Part shown: piece by piece, positions 31,640-45,214 of the stretch
How positions within the stretch are numbered: the first letter of the stretch is position 1
Layout: each line of letters starts with the position of its first letter
Source: Blasia pusilla
Taxonomy: Eukaryota > Marchantiophyta > Marchantiopsida > Blasiales
Assembly (NCBI GenBank): GCA_050084515.1
Contig: CM114271.1
Span: forward strand, 25,048,001-25,112,000
Direction: 5' to 3'
DNA length: 64,000 nt
Program-made: the position numbers and the translations under genes
The notes under the pieces: generated by a model
What the model was told of the DNA's origin: nothing
The model's input: only the letters and a program-made list of their open reading frames with translations
The model's database searches: none

Positions 31640-32830
31640 GATGAGGGAAGAAACAAACGACGCGAAGAAAGGTTCCTTCGATCCACGACACAACAGGGCC
31701 GCAAGGAGTCCGACGCCGCAAAGGGAGGGCCCACGAGCAACGACCAAATTTTGCCGACAGAGGAAGAGAAAAGAAGAACGCACGTCATCGATCCGAGGAG
31801 TCCGGTACTACACAAAGGGGGTGGTGGTAAAATCAGAGCTAAACAACAAGCAAGGACGAAGGGAAAGAGAAGAGTGCTCATCCTTGGGGGGGGGTCTCGA
31901 TCTGAAACCAAGAAAAATAATCCAAGAGAAAAATGAAGAATACTCGTCCTTTGATCCACAAGGAGTCCCCCCGGGGACCACCCAAAGGAAAACAAAGGAG
32001 AGGGAATAAGAGTCCTCCTCCCCACGAGAGTTGAAATTTATGAGAAAAGAAAGACAGAAGAAGTACCAAAAATCAAAACAAAGAGGGGAAGAAGAGAACG
32101 CACCCACGAAGAACAAAAAGGGCCCATCGGCTTGAAAGAGGCAGGATCAAAAATAAATAAAAACGGAGAGAAGGGGGGGGGGAAGAAGTACCAAAAATCA
32201 AATCAAATCAAAGAGGGAAGAAACGCACCCGGGAAGAAAAAAAGGCCCGTCGGCTTGAAAGAGGCAGGATCAAAGATAAAAATAAAAAAATTAATAATGG
32301 AGAAGGGGGGGGGGGGAAGAAGAAGAGAGAAGAAGTACCGAAAATCAAATCAAAGAGGGAAAAAACAAAAACGCGCCCGGGAAGAACAAAAAGGGCCCGT
32401 CGGCTTGAAAGAGGGGGGAGACGGACGGAGGATAGAAAAATTTTGAAAAAGAAGGAGAGAGAGAGAGAAGAAGTACCGAAAATCAAAAGAAAAGAGGGAA
32501 GAAAATTGAAAAGGGGGGGAGTATCAAAAACAATTTGAAAAAAGAAGAAGAGAGAGAAGAGGTACCGAAAATCAAAAGAAAAGAGGGAAGAAAACAAAAA
32601 CGCACCCGGGAGGAACAAAAAGGGCCCATCGGCTTGAAAGAGGGGGAGGACGGACGAGGATCAAAATTAAAAATTAAAAAACAGAGAAACGAAAGCGCGC
32701 GCACGAAGAACGAAAAGGGCCCATCCCCTTGGAAGAGGGGGTAAGACCGACGAGGAAAGGACGAAGCGGGCAGAAGGAAAAATCAGAGAAAGGAAAGAAA
32801 GGGCGCGGACAACAAAGGCACGTCCGTGAC
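31640..32830. repeat. Purine-rich IGS repeats
   Basis: The plus strand is almost all A and G for about 1.2 kb. Recurrent blocks read GGCTTGAAAGAGG preceded by GGGCCCATC or GGCCCGTC (near 32119, 32246, 32393, 32625) and GAAGTACCGAAAATCAAA (near 32330, 32470, 32560), giving an irregular period of about 115-150 bp. The polypurine/polypyrimidine asymmetry could favour triplex or R-loop formation; that is inference. Confidence 0.8.
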
Positions 32831-32999
32831 GGGCGAGGGAAGAATCCCTCCGCGGCGGCCCGCCAATTGCCTCCTCCCGGGCGTGCTCGGGGTTTGGGTT
32901 TAGGGGTCATCCACGCGGAGCTTCCTGCGGCCGTGACCCAGCCTCCAACCCGCGACCCTTGCTCGGCATGGGTTCGAGGGTCGCTCCCACGGATTTCGC

Positions 33000-33790
33000 C
33001 TCCGAACCCCGTGACTAGGCGCAACCTGGACCACTTTTCCTCCAGCCGCCGGCCCGACCTTCCTCGCGGTGCCGCCGAGTCCCGTGGCTAGGCGCAGCTG
33101 GACCCCTTCCTCCACGCGCGGGCGGGCGGCTCGCTCCTCGAGTTCCGGGGCGGGGGCGTTCAGCCGGGCTCCCCCGCCCCCCGAGTGGGCGCGAGCGTGG
33201 ACCATCCTGGGGTTTGCTCACGATTGGGACTCCCGTCGAACCCCGTGACTAGGCACAACCTAGACCTCCTTCCCTGGCGCCCGAGTTCGCGGCTAGGTGG
33301 CGCGCCTGGACCCCTTCCTCCACGCCGGGTCGGGCGGCTCGCCCTGTGTCCGACCCGTCGCGGTCCCGCCGAGTTCGGGCTGGGCGGTGCAGCTGGACCC
33401 CTTCCCCACGCAGCGGTCGGGCGGCTCGCCCACGCCTCGAGCCCTCGCGGTCCCCGCCGAGTTCGCTAGGTGGTGGCTGGACCCCTTCCTCCATGATCGG
33501 GCTTCGCCCAAGTTCGCGTCCCGCTAGTTGGTGCGCCGGGCGGTGCAAGCCTGGACCCCTTCCCCACGCAGCGGGTCGGGCGGCTCGGCCCACGTCCGAC
33601 CCCTCGCGGTCCCGCCGAGTTCGCGGCTAGGTGGTGCAGCTCTGGACCCCTTCCTCCGGCGCGCGGTCGGGCGGCTTCGCCCAGGTCCGACCCCTCGCGG
33701 TCCGCCCGAGTTCGGGCGGGCGGTGCAGCGTGGACCCCTTCCCGCCACGCCGCGGGCTGAGCCCTCGACACGCGCGACGGTGAAGTGAAC
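33000..33790. repeat. GC-rich IGS subrepeats
   Basis: Irregular tandem units built on GGTCGGGCGGCTCG, CTCGCGGTCCCGCCGAGTTCG and TGGACCCCTTCC, with frequent single-base indels between units. Confidence 0.8.
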
Positions 33791-33949
33791 CTCCGCCCGA
33801 GCTTTGACCCGGTCGCGTATGCAGCAGCCTGGACCCTCCTCCGAGGCCGAGACCCTTGTGCTCGCGATCCCGGGAGGCCGCGATCGAGGAAGCCTGGACT
33901 TCCCGAGCCCATCTCGCGGCGACCTCGATTGATCCGCGCTCTGTTTCTC

Positions 33950-35849
33950 GCTAAGGGGCCATGGGATCGGGGGGGCGCGAAGGGAAGCCTGGACTATTTT
34001 CGGATTTCCGGAAGGAGAGCGGGAGACAGGAGGCGAATCTCGGCCTAAGGGGCGCGAAGGGAAGCTGGACCATTTTGGATTTCCGGAAGGAGAGCGGAGA
34101 CAGGAGGCGAATCTCGGCCTAAAAGCGAAGGGAAGCTTGGACCATTTCGGATTTCCCGGAAGAAGAGCGGGAGACAGGAGGCCGAATCTCGGCCTAAGGG
34201 GCGCGCCATGGGATCTCGGCCCGCGTCGACTCTCGGCCCAAGGGGCCTTGGGCTCTCGGCCCGCCCGAGACTCGAGAAGAAGGGGAGCCTGGACCTTTCC
34301 GCGGAAGAAGAGCGGGAGGGACAAATCATCGGCCAAGGGGTCGCCATGGGATCTCGGTCCCCGCGTCGACTCGCCGGCCAAGGGGCCTTGGGATCTCGGT
34401 CCGCGTCGGCTCTCGGGCTCTTGGCCCCGCCCGAGACTCGAGAGGAAGGGGAGCCTGGACCTTTCCGCGGAAGAAGAGCGGGAGGGACAAATCATCGGCC
34501 AAGGGGTCGCCATGGGATCTCGGTCCCCGCGTCGACTCGCCGGCCAAGGGCCTTGGGATCTCGGTCCGCGTCGGCTCTCGGGCTCTCGGCCCCGCCCAAG
34601 ACTCGAGAAGAAGGGAAGCCTGGACCATTCCCCGGGAGAGGAGCGGGAGGGACAAATCATCGGCCAAGGGGCCTTGGGATCTCGGTCCGCGTCGACTCTC
34701 GGGCCAAGGGGCCTTGGGCTCTCGGCCCGCCCGAGACTCGGGAAGAAGGGAAGCCTGGACCATTCCCCGAGAGAGGAGAGGGAGGGACAAATCATCGGCC
34801 AAGGGGTCGCCATGGGATCTCGGTCCCCGCGTCGACTCGCCGGCCAAGGGGCCTTGGGATCTCGGTCCGCGTCGGCTCTCGGGCCTTCGGCCCCGCCCGA
34901 GACTCGAGAGGAAGGGGAGCCTGGACCTTTTCGCGGAAGAAGAGCGGGAGGGAAAAATCATCGGCCAAGGGGTCGCCATGGGATCTCGCTCCCGCGTCAA
35001 CTCGCCGGCCAAGGGGCCTTGGGATCTGGGTCTGCGCCGGCTCTTGGCCCCGCCCGAGACTCGAGAAGAAGGGAAGCCTGGACCATTCCCCGGGAGAAGA
35101 GCGGGAGGGAAAATCATCGGCCAAGGGGCCTTGGGATCTCGGTCCGCGTCGACTCTCGGGCCAAGGGCCCTTGGGCTCTCGGCCCGCCCGAGACTCGGGA
35201 AGAAGGGAAGCCTGGACCATTCCCCGGGAGAGGAGCGGGAGGGACAAATCATCGGCCAAGGGGTCGCCATGGGATCTCGCTCCCCGCGTCGACTCGCCGG
35301 CCAAGGGGCCTTGGGATCTCGGGCCAAGGGGCCTTGGGCTCTCGGCCCGCCCGAGACTCGGGAAGAAGGGAAGCCTGGACCATTCCCCGGGAGAGGAGCG
35401 GGAGGGACAAATCATCGGCCAAGGGGTCGCCATGGGATCTCGCTCCCCGCGTCGACTCGCCGGCCAAGGGGCCTTGGGATCTCGGTCCGCGTCGGCTCTC
35501 GGCCCCGCCCGAGACTCGAGAAGAAGGGAAGCCTGGACCATTCCCCGGGAGAAGAGCGGGGAGGGACAAATCATCGGCCAAGGGGCCTTGGGATCTCGGT
35601 CCGCGTCGACTCGGGCCAAGGGGCCTTGGGCTCTCGGCCCGCCGAGACTCGGGAAGAAGGGAAGCTGGACCAGTCCCCGGAGAGGAGCGGGAGGGACAAA
35701 TCATCGCCAAGGGGTCGCCATGGGATCTCGGTCCCCGCGTCGACTCTCCGCCAAGGGGCCTGGGATCTCCGTCGCCCCAAAACCCGGCCGGGGAAGGGAA
35801 GCCTAGACCATTTCCGGATCTCGGAAGAAGAGCGGGAGGGACAAATCAT
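33950..35849. repeat. IGS higher-order tandem repeat next to 28S
   Basis: Blocks marked by GGGAGGGACAAATCATCGGC recur at 34321, 34487, 34652, 34787, 34952, 35110, 35244, 35407, 35566, 35696 and 35841 (position of ACAAATC). Spacings of about 165, 160 and 133 bp repeat three times, so the true period is a long-long-short unit of about 455 bp. Long blocks include the extra GGTCGCCATGGGATCTCG text. The array runs right up to the 28S 3' end. Confidence 0.9.
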
Positions 35850-39181
<3,332 letters not shown>

Positions 39182-39421
39182 GTCCGTGGCTGGCTGGGGG
39201 AGGTTGCGGCGGGCGCGAGCGCCGCCAACCCCCACCCGCCGCTCTCGTCCTGGGGACGCTAGCCCGCTGGAGACGCTGGCTATCCACGCAGACTCGCGCA
39301 GCGAACGGCACGGATCACCTTCTCTGCCTCCTTCTTTGCGCGCCTACGACGCTGATTTGACCGACGGGCCCACGGCCCGACGGTCGATCCACCGACCGAC
39401 CGCTGGGCGGTGCCGGTGGGC
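39182..39421 (-). other. Internal transcribed spacer 2
   Basis: About 240 bp of GC-rich sequence between 5.8S and 28S, placed by the flanking rRNA ends. Confidence 0.85.
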
Positions 39422-39578
39422 GTCTTGGCGAACAGCGAGCATGCCCTCGAACAAGCCTCGGGCGCAACTTGCGTCAAAAACTTCGATGATTCACTGAATT
39501 CTGCAATTCACATTACTTATCGCATTTCGCTGCGTTCTTCATCGATGCCAGAGCCAAGAGATCCGTTGTTGAGAGTCG
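39422..39578 (-). rRNA. 5.8S ribosomal RNA
   Basis: Minus strand reads ACTCTCAACAACGGATCTCT, then GCATCGATGAAGAACGCAGC, GAATTGCAGAATTCAGTGAA and ACGCAAGTTGCGCCCGAGGC. The CAACAACGG start is the green algal/bryophyte form. The stretch AGTTTTTGACGCAA differs from the usual AATCTTTGAACGCA, another hint of decay or base error. About 157 nt. Confidence 0.93.
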
Positions 39579-40057
39579 CTATGCGATTCTCGCGTTTCAG
39601 CTATCGGGGAGGGTTGAAGACCACCAGTTTCCAAGAAAGGAGAAGAATTAAATTGTTCCAAAATCGTCCGATGTTCCTCGGAGAGAGACATGGAGTCGGC
39701 CCGCGGATCTCGCTGGCCCGCCCGTCAGGTGGGGCGGCCGAGGCGGGGAACCCGACGGGGGAGGGGACGCCGCCCCGCCCCGCCCCTCCGCGCAACGGCC
39801 GCCTCCTCGGCCCCATGCGCGGGAGGGGGGTTCGAGGCCGCCGAGGCCGAGGGGCGGAAACCCGGGGGACGCCCGGCCAGCGGTCGCCCGCTCAACACGC
39901 GCAAGCGCCCGCGCGTCGGATGCGCGCGGCCCGCCCCCGCCCACTCTAAGGAGACGGGGTCAAGTCTAGGCCGCTGGCGACCCGCCGGGCGATTCGCACC
40001 TCGGGCGCGATCCCTCGGGACATAGAAAATTTTCGCGGGTTTGCTGCATTGTGTGTG
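39579..40057 (-). other. Internal transcribed spacer 1
   Basis: About 480 bp, GC-rich, between 18S and 5.8S. Long apparent reading frames across it on both strands are compositional. Confidence 0.85.
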
Positions 40058-40058
40058 C

Positions 40059-40115
<57 letters not shown>

Positions 40116-40203
40116 AATGATAAGGTTTAATGAACTTTCACAACGTCATCGGCGTTGGCGGACCGCCGGCGCCGCCGCGATCCGAAAACTTCACCGGACC
40201 ATT

Positions 40204-40249
<46 letters not shown>

Positions 40250-40689
40250 ATCAGCGCAAGCTGATGACTTGCGCTTACTAGGAATTCCTCGTTGAAGAGC
40301 AATAATTGCAATGCTCTATCCCCAGCACGACAGAGTTTCACAAGATTACCCAGACCTTTCGGCCAAGGTGATAAACTCGTTGGCTCTGTCAGTGTAGCGC
40401 GCGTGCAGCCCAGGACATCTAAGGGCATCACAGACCTGTTATTGCCTCAAACTTCCATTGGCTAGACGCCAATAGTCCTCTAAGAAGTTGGCCACAAAGA
40501 AGATTCTTCGTGTAACTAGTTAGCAGGCCAAGGTCTCGTTCGTTATCGCAATTAAGCAGACAAATCACTCCACCAACTAAGAACGGCCATGCACCACCAC
40601 CCACAAAATCAAGAAAGAGCTCTCAATCTGTCAATCCTTATTATGTCTCGACCTGGTGAGTTTCCCCGTGTTGAGTCAAATTAAGCCGC

Positions 40690-40723
<34 letters not shown>

Positions 40724-40724
40724 T

Positions 40725-40758
<34 letters not shown>

Positions 40759-40894
40759 AGAACCCAAAGACTTTGATTTCTCGTAAGGTGCCGAGCGAGT
40801 CAAAAAAGTAACATCGCCCGATCCCTAGTCGGCATAGTTTATGGTTAAGACTACGACGGTATCTGATCGTCTTCGATCCCCTAACTTTCGTTCA

Positions 40895-40933
<39 letters not shown>

Positions 40934-41842
40934 AGTTAGTCTTCAATAAATCCAAGAATTTCACCTCTGACAATTGAATACTGATGCCCCCGACTATCCC
41001 TATTAATCATTACGGCGGTCCTAGAAACCAACAAAATAGAACCACACGTCCTATTCTATTATTCCATGCTAATGTATTCGAGCATAGGCCTGCTTTGAAC
41101 ACTCTAATTTTTTCAAAGTAACATTGTCGACTCGCCCCACCCAGTAAGGCCGGAGCGCTGAAACAAAAGGAAGGAGAGACTCGGGCACACCAAGAGGCGG
41201 GCGACCGCTCCCCATCCCAAGATCCAAGGAGCTTTTTAACCGCAACAACTTTAATATACGCTATTGGAGCTGGAATTACCGCGGCTGCTGGCACCAGACT
41301 TGCCCTCCAATTGTTCCTCGTTAAGGGATTTAAATTGTACTCATTCCAATTACCAGACTTGTAAAAGCCCTGTATTGTTATTTTTTGTCACTACCTCCCG
41401 TGTCGGGATTGGGTAATTTTTCGGCGCCCGCTGCCTTCCTTGGATGTGGTAGCCGTTTCTCAGGCTCCTCTCCGAATCGAACCCTAATTCTCCGTCACCC
41501 GTTACCACCATGGTAGGCCACTATCCTACCATCGAAAGTTGATAGGGCAGAAATTTGAATGAACCATCGCCGGAGGCCGCGGCGATTCGACGAGTTATCA
41601 TGAGTCACGCAAGAACACGCGATCGGTCTTTTATCTAATAAATACGCCCTTCCAAAAGTCGGAGTTGGTGCACGATTAGCTCTAGAATTACTACGGTTAT
41701 CCGAGTAGCAAGGTACCATCAAAGAAACTATAATCGATTTAATGAGCCATTCGCAGTTTCACAAGATAAAAGAGTTTATACTTACACATGCATGGCTTAA
41801 TCTTTGAGACAAGCATATGACTACCGGCAGATCAACCAGGTA
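40058..41842 (-). rRNA. 18S ribosomal RNA
   Basis: The 3' end is marked on the plus strand by CAATGATCCTTCCGCAGGTT at 40058 and the 5' end by ATCAACCAGGTA at 41831-41842. Internal universal segments are intact: GACGGGCGGTGTGTAC (decoding region) and GGAATTACCGCGGCTGCTGG (530 loop). The 5' terminus reads CTACCGGCAGATCAACC where nearly all eukaryotes have CTACTGGCAGGATCAACC, so one G is missing. Further small losses occur near 41360-41400. Length about 1785 bp. Confidence 0.95.
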
Positions 41843-42970
41843 GCTATCCTTCTCCCCGCGCCGGGCGCGTTTATCGCATCGGCCCTCGCGGGCCGCCCAC
41901 ACCGGAACGAGACCTTTCGGTTTTTTCTTTCGCGTTCGGACTGGAGTTCCCCCGCGCCGGCTTCTTCCCCATCTCCATGTGATAGGAAACAAGGCCCCAT
42001 GGCTCATCAGGCCGACTCTCCGGGCGAAGCGGCGGCGGGCGATCGGGGTCCCGCGCCGCCTCCTGCCCCCCCCTAAGACGCTGGCGGCCGAGAGCCTGGC
42101 GCACAAAGACTTGAGTGCTCTACCCCTCGGACCGGGGCGCCGACTGGCGCCTCATTGCTCCGAGGTCCGCGTGACTTGGCGAACCACGCGCTCCTCCTCG
42201 GCTGGTCGCCGAGCCGAACCACGGCATGTACAACCGCCGCGTGGCAGACCCCACTCGACCGCCCCGGATCCGCTCCCGGTCGCCCGTTCCATGGACCTTT
42301 TCAGGATCCGAGGAGCACGCTCCCCACGACCGGACCCTAGAACTAGGCGACGTTGGGGGATCTCGACGCCGAGGGCCGCCCGCCCACACCCGTGTGCCTC
42401 CCGCGCCGCTTCTTCCGGAAAACAAGGCCCCACTGGCGGGGCGGGCCGGCGCAGCCGCCTCAACCCGGTTCCTCGGCTGAGACGCTGGCGGCCCGAGAGA
42501 GCCTGGTCGCACCAAAGACTTGAGCGCTCCGGCCCCTCGGGTCACGGGCGCCCCACCACGCCTTGGCAAATCTCGACTCCCGCCCCTCGACGCGGTGGAT
42601 CGGCCTCGCCGTTCCCTGCACGCTCCCCTCACTAGGTGGTGAACGAACGCAGCCCTACCTGCCTCCAGCCGCCGGCCGCTTTACCTCCTCAACCGGTCCC
42701 CTCCGCCCCCGACTTTTCCGGCCCCCGGGTCACACCCGCCCGCGGATCTCGCGCTTTTGCGCGCCCCCACTGCGCTCCCCGGCGGTGAACGGCCCGCCTT
42801 CCTCCACCCCAAGAGATTTGCGCGCCCCGAATCCGCCCCCCCGCCCGCACAGCGTTGCGCGCCGAATCCTCCGCCCGCATTTCGCCAATCCTCTCGCCCG
42901 CCCGGCCAAGACTCAGCGTTTTCGACGCTACGATCGCGAAATGAGAAACCGGAAATGAGCGATTTCTGCC
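41843..42970 (-). other. 5' external transcribed spacer
   Basis: Between the promoter-like motif and 18S, about 1.13 kb. It contains a diverged internal duplication: ACGCTGGCGGCC...GAGAGCCTGG...AAAGACTTGAG at about 42078-42145 and again at 42482-42545, each preceded by GGAAAACAAGGCCCC-like text. Such ETS duplications are common in plants. Confidence 0.75.
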
Positions 42971-42979
42971 CTATTTATA
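42969..42979 (-). promoter_or_regulatory. Pol I promoter-like core
   Basis: The minus strand reads TATAAATAGGG. Plant rRNA promoters have TATATA-GGG(G) around the transcription start, and the distance to 18S (about 1.13 kb) fits a 5' ETS. No transcript data support the start. Confidence 0.6.
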
Positions 42980-43064
42980 CTTTTCTAGCCGTTGGGCTGA
43001 CCGTTGGGTCCCGTCATCCTTTCGACGGCGACGTGCCGGATGTTATGGAAGTCCGGACGTGAAA

Positions 43065-43645
43065 AATGGCAACCCGTCGGAGTCCGACAGGTTGCGCGCC
43101 TCCGCCATCCTGGGTACGTCGCCACGTGCGCGAGCAACCCGTCGGAGACCGACGGGTAGAGCGCCTCCGTCGTCTTCAGAAAAGAACGCGAGGTACCCGC
43201 GCAACCCGTCGGAGACCAACATGTTGCGCGCCTTTGCCGTGTTTGGGACGGGAACGGGACGTATCTTGGGCAATCCGTCGGAGACCGTTGGGTTGCACGC
43301 TTCCCTCATCAAGGGTTAAGAACAAGGGCTTCCCGTGCAAGTCGTCGGAGTCCGGCTGGCTGCACCACAAGGCGAGGCCCTTGCGCAACCCGTTGGAGGG
43401 CGACGGGTTGCACGCCTCGCCGTCTTCGGGCAAAAAGGTGAGGCACCCGCGGAACTCGTCGGGAACAGACGGTTTGCACGCCTCCGGCATCTTCGGGCAA
43501 GAAGGAGCGGTATTCGAGCAACTCGTCGGAGAGCGACGGGTTGCTCGCTTCGACAATGTTTCGCAGAAGCGTGCAACCCGTCCGATGCCGACGGGTTGCA
43601 GGCTTTGGTTAGCTTCGGGTAATTTTTGAGTTACCGGGACTTCGA
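43065..43645. repeat. Palindrome array C, upstream of the rDNA promoter
   Basis: Nine units of the GCAACCCGTCGGAG...CGACGGGTTGC type at about 43072, 43133, 43200, 43270, 43338, 43384, 43449, 43518 and 43571, spaced 46-70 bp. They are more diverged than in arrays B and D, with lost half-sites (CATGTTGC, TGGCTGC). The array starts about 90 bp beyond the Pol I promoter-like motif. Confidence 0.85.
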
Positions 43646-43808
43646 CGGGTTCCAAGTGTGATGCGCAACCCTTTGCTTCCCAAATCCGATAACATATTGC
43701 AACAGAATTGAATGTGTTACAGAATTGGATCCATTGTGTCAGACAATGTCACCCACCGAATTCATCTTGTCAGTAAAAATCTGTCAGGAGTATCTGTTTC
43801 CTATTCAC

Positions 43809-43817
43809 TATAAATTA
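43809..43817 (+). promoter_or_regulatory. TATA box of right-arm gene
   Basis: TATAAATTA, 52 bases before the ATG at 43861, followed by a pyrimidine-rich leader (TCATTCTCAGTCTCCTCCCG). This is the expected layout of a Pol II core promoter. Confidence 0.55.
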
Positions 43818-43860
43818 AAAATTCTCATTCTCAGTCTCCTCCCGTTGGAATCTTCTTGGA

Positions 43861-44400
43861 ATGGATAATTATGTGAAGCTCTCTTGTGGCACTCATCTGG
43901 CGGCCCTTCCTCAATCAGAAATCATTCGACCCCAAGCTCGTGAGTCTTTCGTAGCAATGGATGAAAATTTTCTCTCTGTTCGATTTCTTCTCCAAATTGG
44001 AACCATCTTTGTATCCAAAGATGTTAGGGTGGACGGTACGGAAGACATGATAGGTGAGAAGGTCTAGCCAATGACCTCAGACCGTAAAGTATGGAATCTC
44101 CTACCTCTACCAAATGGTCAATACAGAGTTTACGGCCTGCCCTTGAATTCGTCTGTTTCCCAAGTAGACGGTCTAGAATTTCCTAGTGCTCCGAGCTCTA
44201 CGTTTGCAACTCCAAGCTCTGCAGATCCGGCTTCGACTTCAACTTTGCACGCTCGTAACAATGTTGTTCTTCCTGAAGAGATTCCGGATGTTATCAACCT
44301 CAGTGGATCTGTCGAACACCAATCGGGCCCTCTGTCCGCCTACTCGTTCCTCTTGCGAGTAGGCGGACAGAGTCCGTGCTGGACGGTTTTTCAAGGGTAG
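43861..44400 (+). pseudogene. Right-arm gene, 5' exon(s) of unknown function
   Basis: One frame from MDNYVKLSCGTHLAALPQSE through SVRFLLQIGTIFVSKDVR, interrupted by a single TAG (44065-44067, CAG to TAG is plausible), then WNLLPLPNGQYRVYGLPLNS and LPEEIPDVINLSGSVEHQSG. It ends beyond a 17-bp inverted repeat (44330-44372). I do not recognise the family. It takes the place of exons 1-3 of the left copy but is not similar to them, so the right gene has a different 5' end or the exon belongs to another gene. Confidence 0.5.
44330..44372. repeat. Perfect 17-bp hairpin at the arm edge
   Basis: CTCTGTCCGCCTACTCG, nine-base loop, then the exact complement. It lies just outside the point where similarity to the left arm begins (about 44420). 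Confidence 0.95.
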
Positions 44401-44422
44401 AGACGAAAGCAAACTATTGCCT

Positions 44423-45190
44423 GATCAAACAAGTCGTCGGACTCCGACGACTTGTTTGATTGAACATAGATTTAACTAGTTGTTGGCCCAAAGCAAACCG
44501 TCAGAGTCCGACGGGTTGCTCGATAGGTCGCTTGTGAGGTTGTTTTTAAGAATGCAACTCGTCGGACTCGACGAGTTGCTCAAGTATCGAGGTTTAGAAG
44601 GTTTTGCCCCAAAGCAGCCGTCGAGTCGGCGGGTTGCTTGCCTCAAACTGTTTTTGGCGAAATCAACCCGCCGGACTCCGACGGGTTGATATGGGGAAAA
44701 ATAGTTGAGGCAAGCAACCCGTCGGACTCGACGGGTTGCTTTGGGGCAAAACCTTCTAAACCTGCGAATCCTCGAAAGCAACTCATCGAGTCCGGCGAGT
44801 TGCATTCTTAAAAACAACCTCACAAGGCGTTTATTGAGCAACCCGTCGGACTCGACGGTTTGCTTTGACCAACAACTAATTAAATCTATGTTCAATCAAA
44901 AAAGTCGCCGAGTCCGACGAAGTTGCAATCTTAAAAACATCCGAAAAGCGTGCGTAGTCCAAAGAACCCGTCGAAGTGCGACGAGTTGCAATCTTAAAAA
45001 AACATCCGAGAAAGCGTGCAGTCCAGCAACCCGTTGGAGTCCGACGAGTTGCTTACCTCGCATTAGCAAATCTGAATGCAAACCGTCAGACTCCGACGAA
45101 TTGCATCATTTAGCTTGTTGCTAGAATCCGACCCTGAGCTATGACGACCCGTCGGAGTCCGACGGGTTGCAGGAACCCATGTAATTTCCT
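44423..45190. repeat. Palindrome array D (right, counterpart of B)
   Basis: About twelve units at 57-70 bp spacing. The first has long arms (ATCAAACAAGTCGTCGGA and complement). Spacers pair around a centre near 44665: TTGAACATAGATTTAACTAG near 44460 pairs with the AACTAATTAAATCTATGTTCAA stretch near 44875, and GGTTTAGAAGGTTTTGCCCC near 44590 with its complement near 44740, making a fold-back of about 475 bp. Several units lack one C (GGACTCGACG instead of GGACTCCGACG). Confidence 0.93.
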
Positions 45191-45214
45191 GACGGGTTGA
45201 GTTTGGATGTGCAG

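Larger units (their letters stand above)
31259..35849 (-). other. rDNA intergenic spacer downstream of 28S
   Basis: Lies 3' of the minus-strand 28S gene and contains three repeat classes: a three-block higher-order repeat next to 28S, GC-rich short repeats (33.0-33.8 kb) and purine-rich repeats (31.6-32.8 kb). Long open frames across it are by-products of the repeats. The left part joins the 5' end of the methyltransferase-like gene. Confidence 0.75.

Noticed and set aside
31292-32446. Lys/Glu-rich open frames in the purine tract
   Set aside because: The composition of the repeat accounts for them; there is no domain or consistent frame.
39410-42635. Open frames of 100-220 codons across ITS1, 18S and ETS
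   Set aside because: They overlap rRNA and spacer sequence and owe their length to GC-rich composition.
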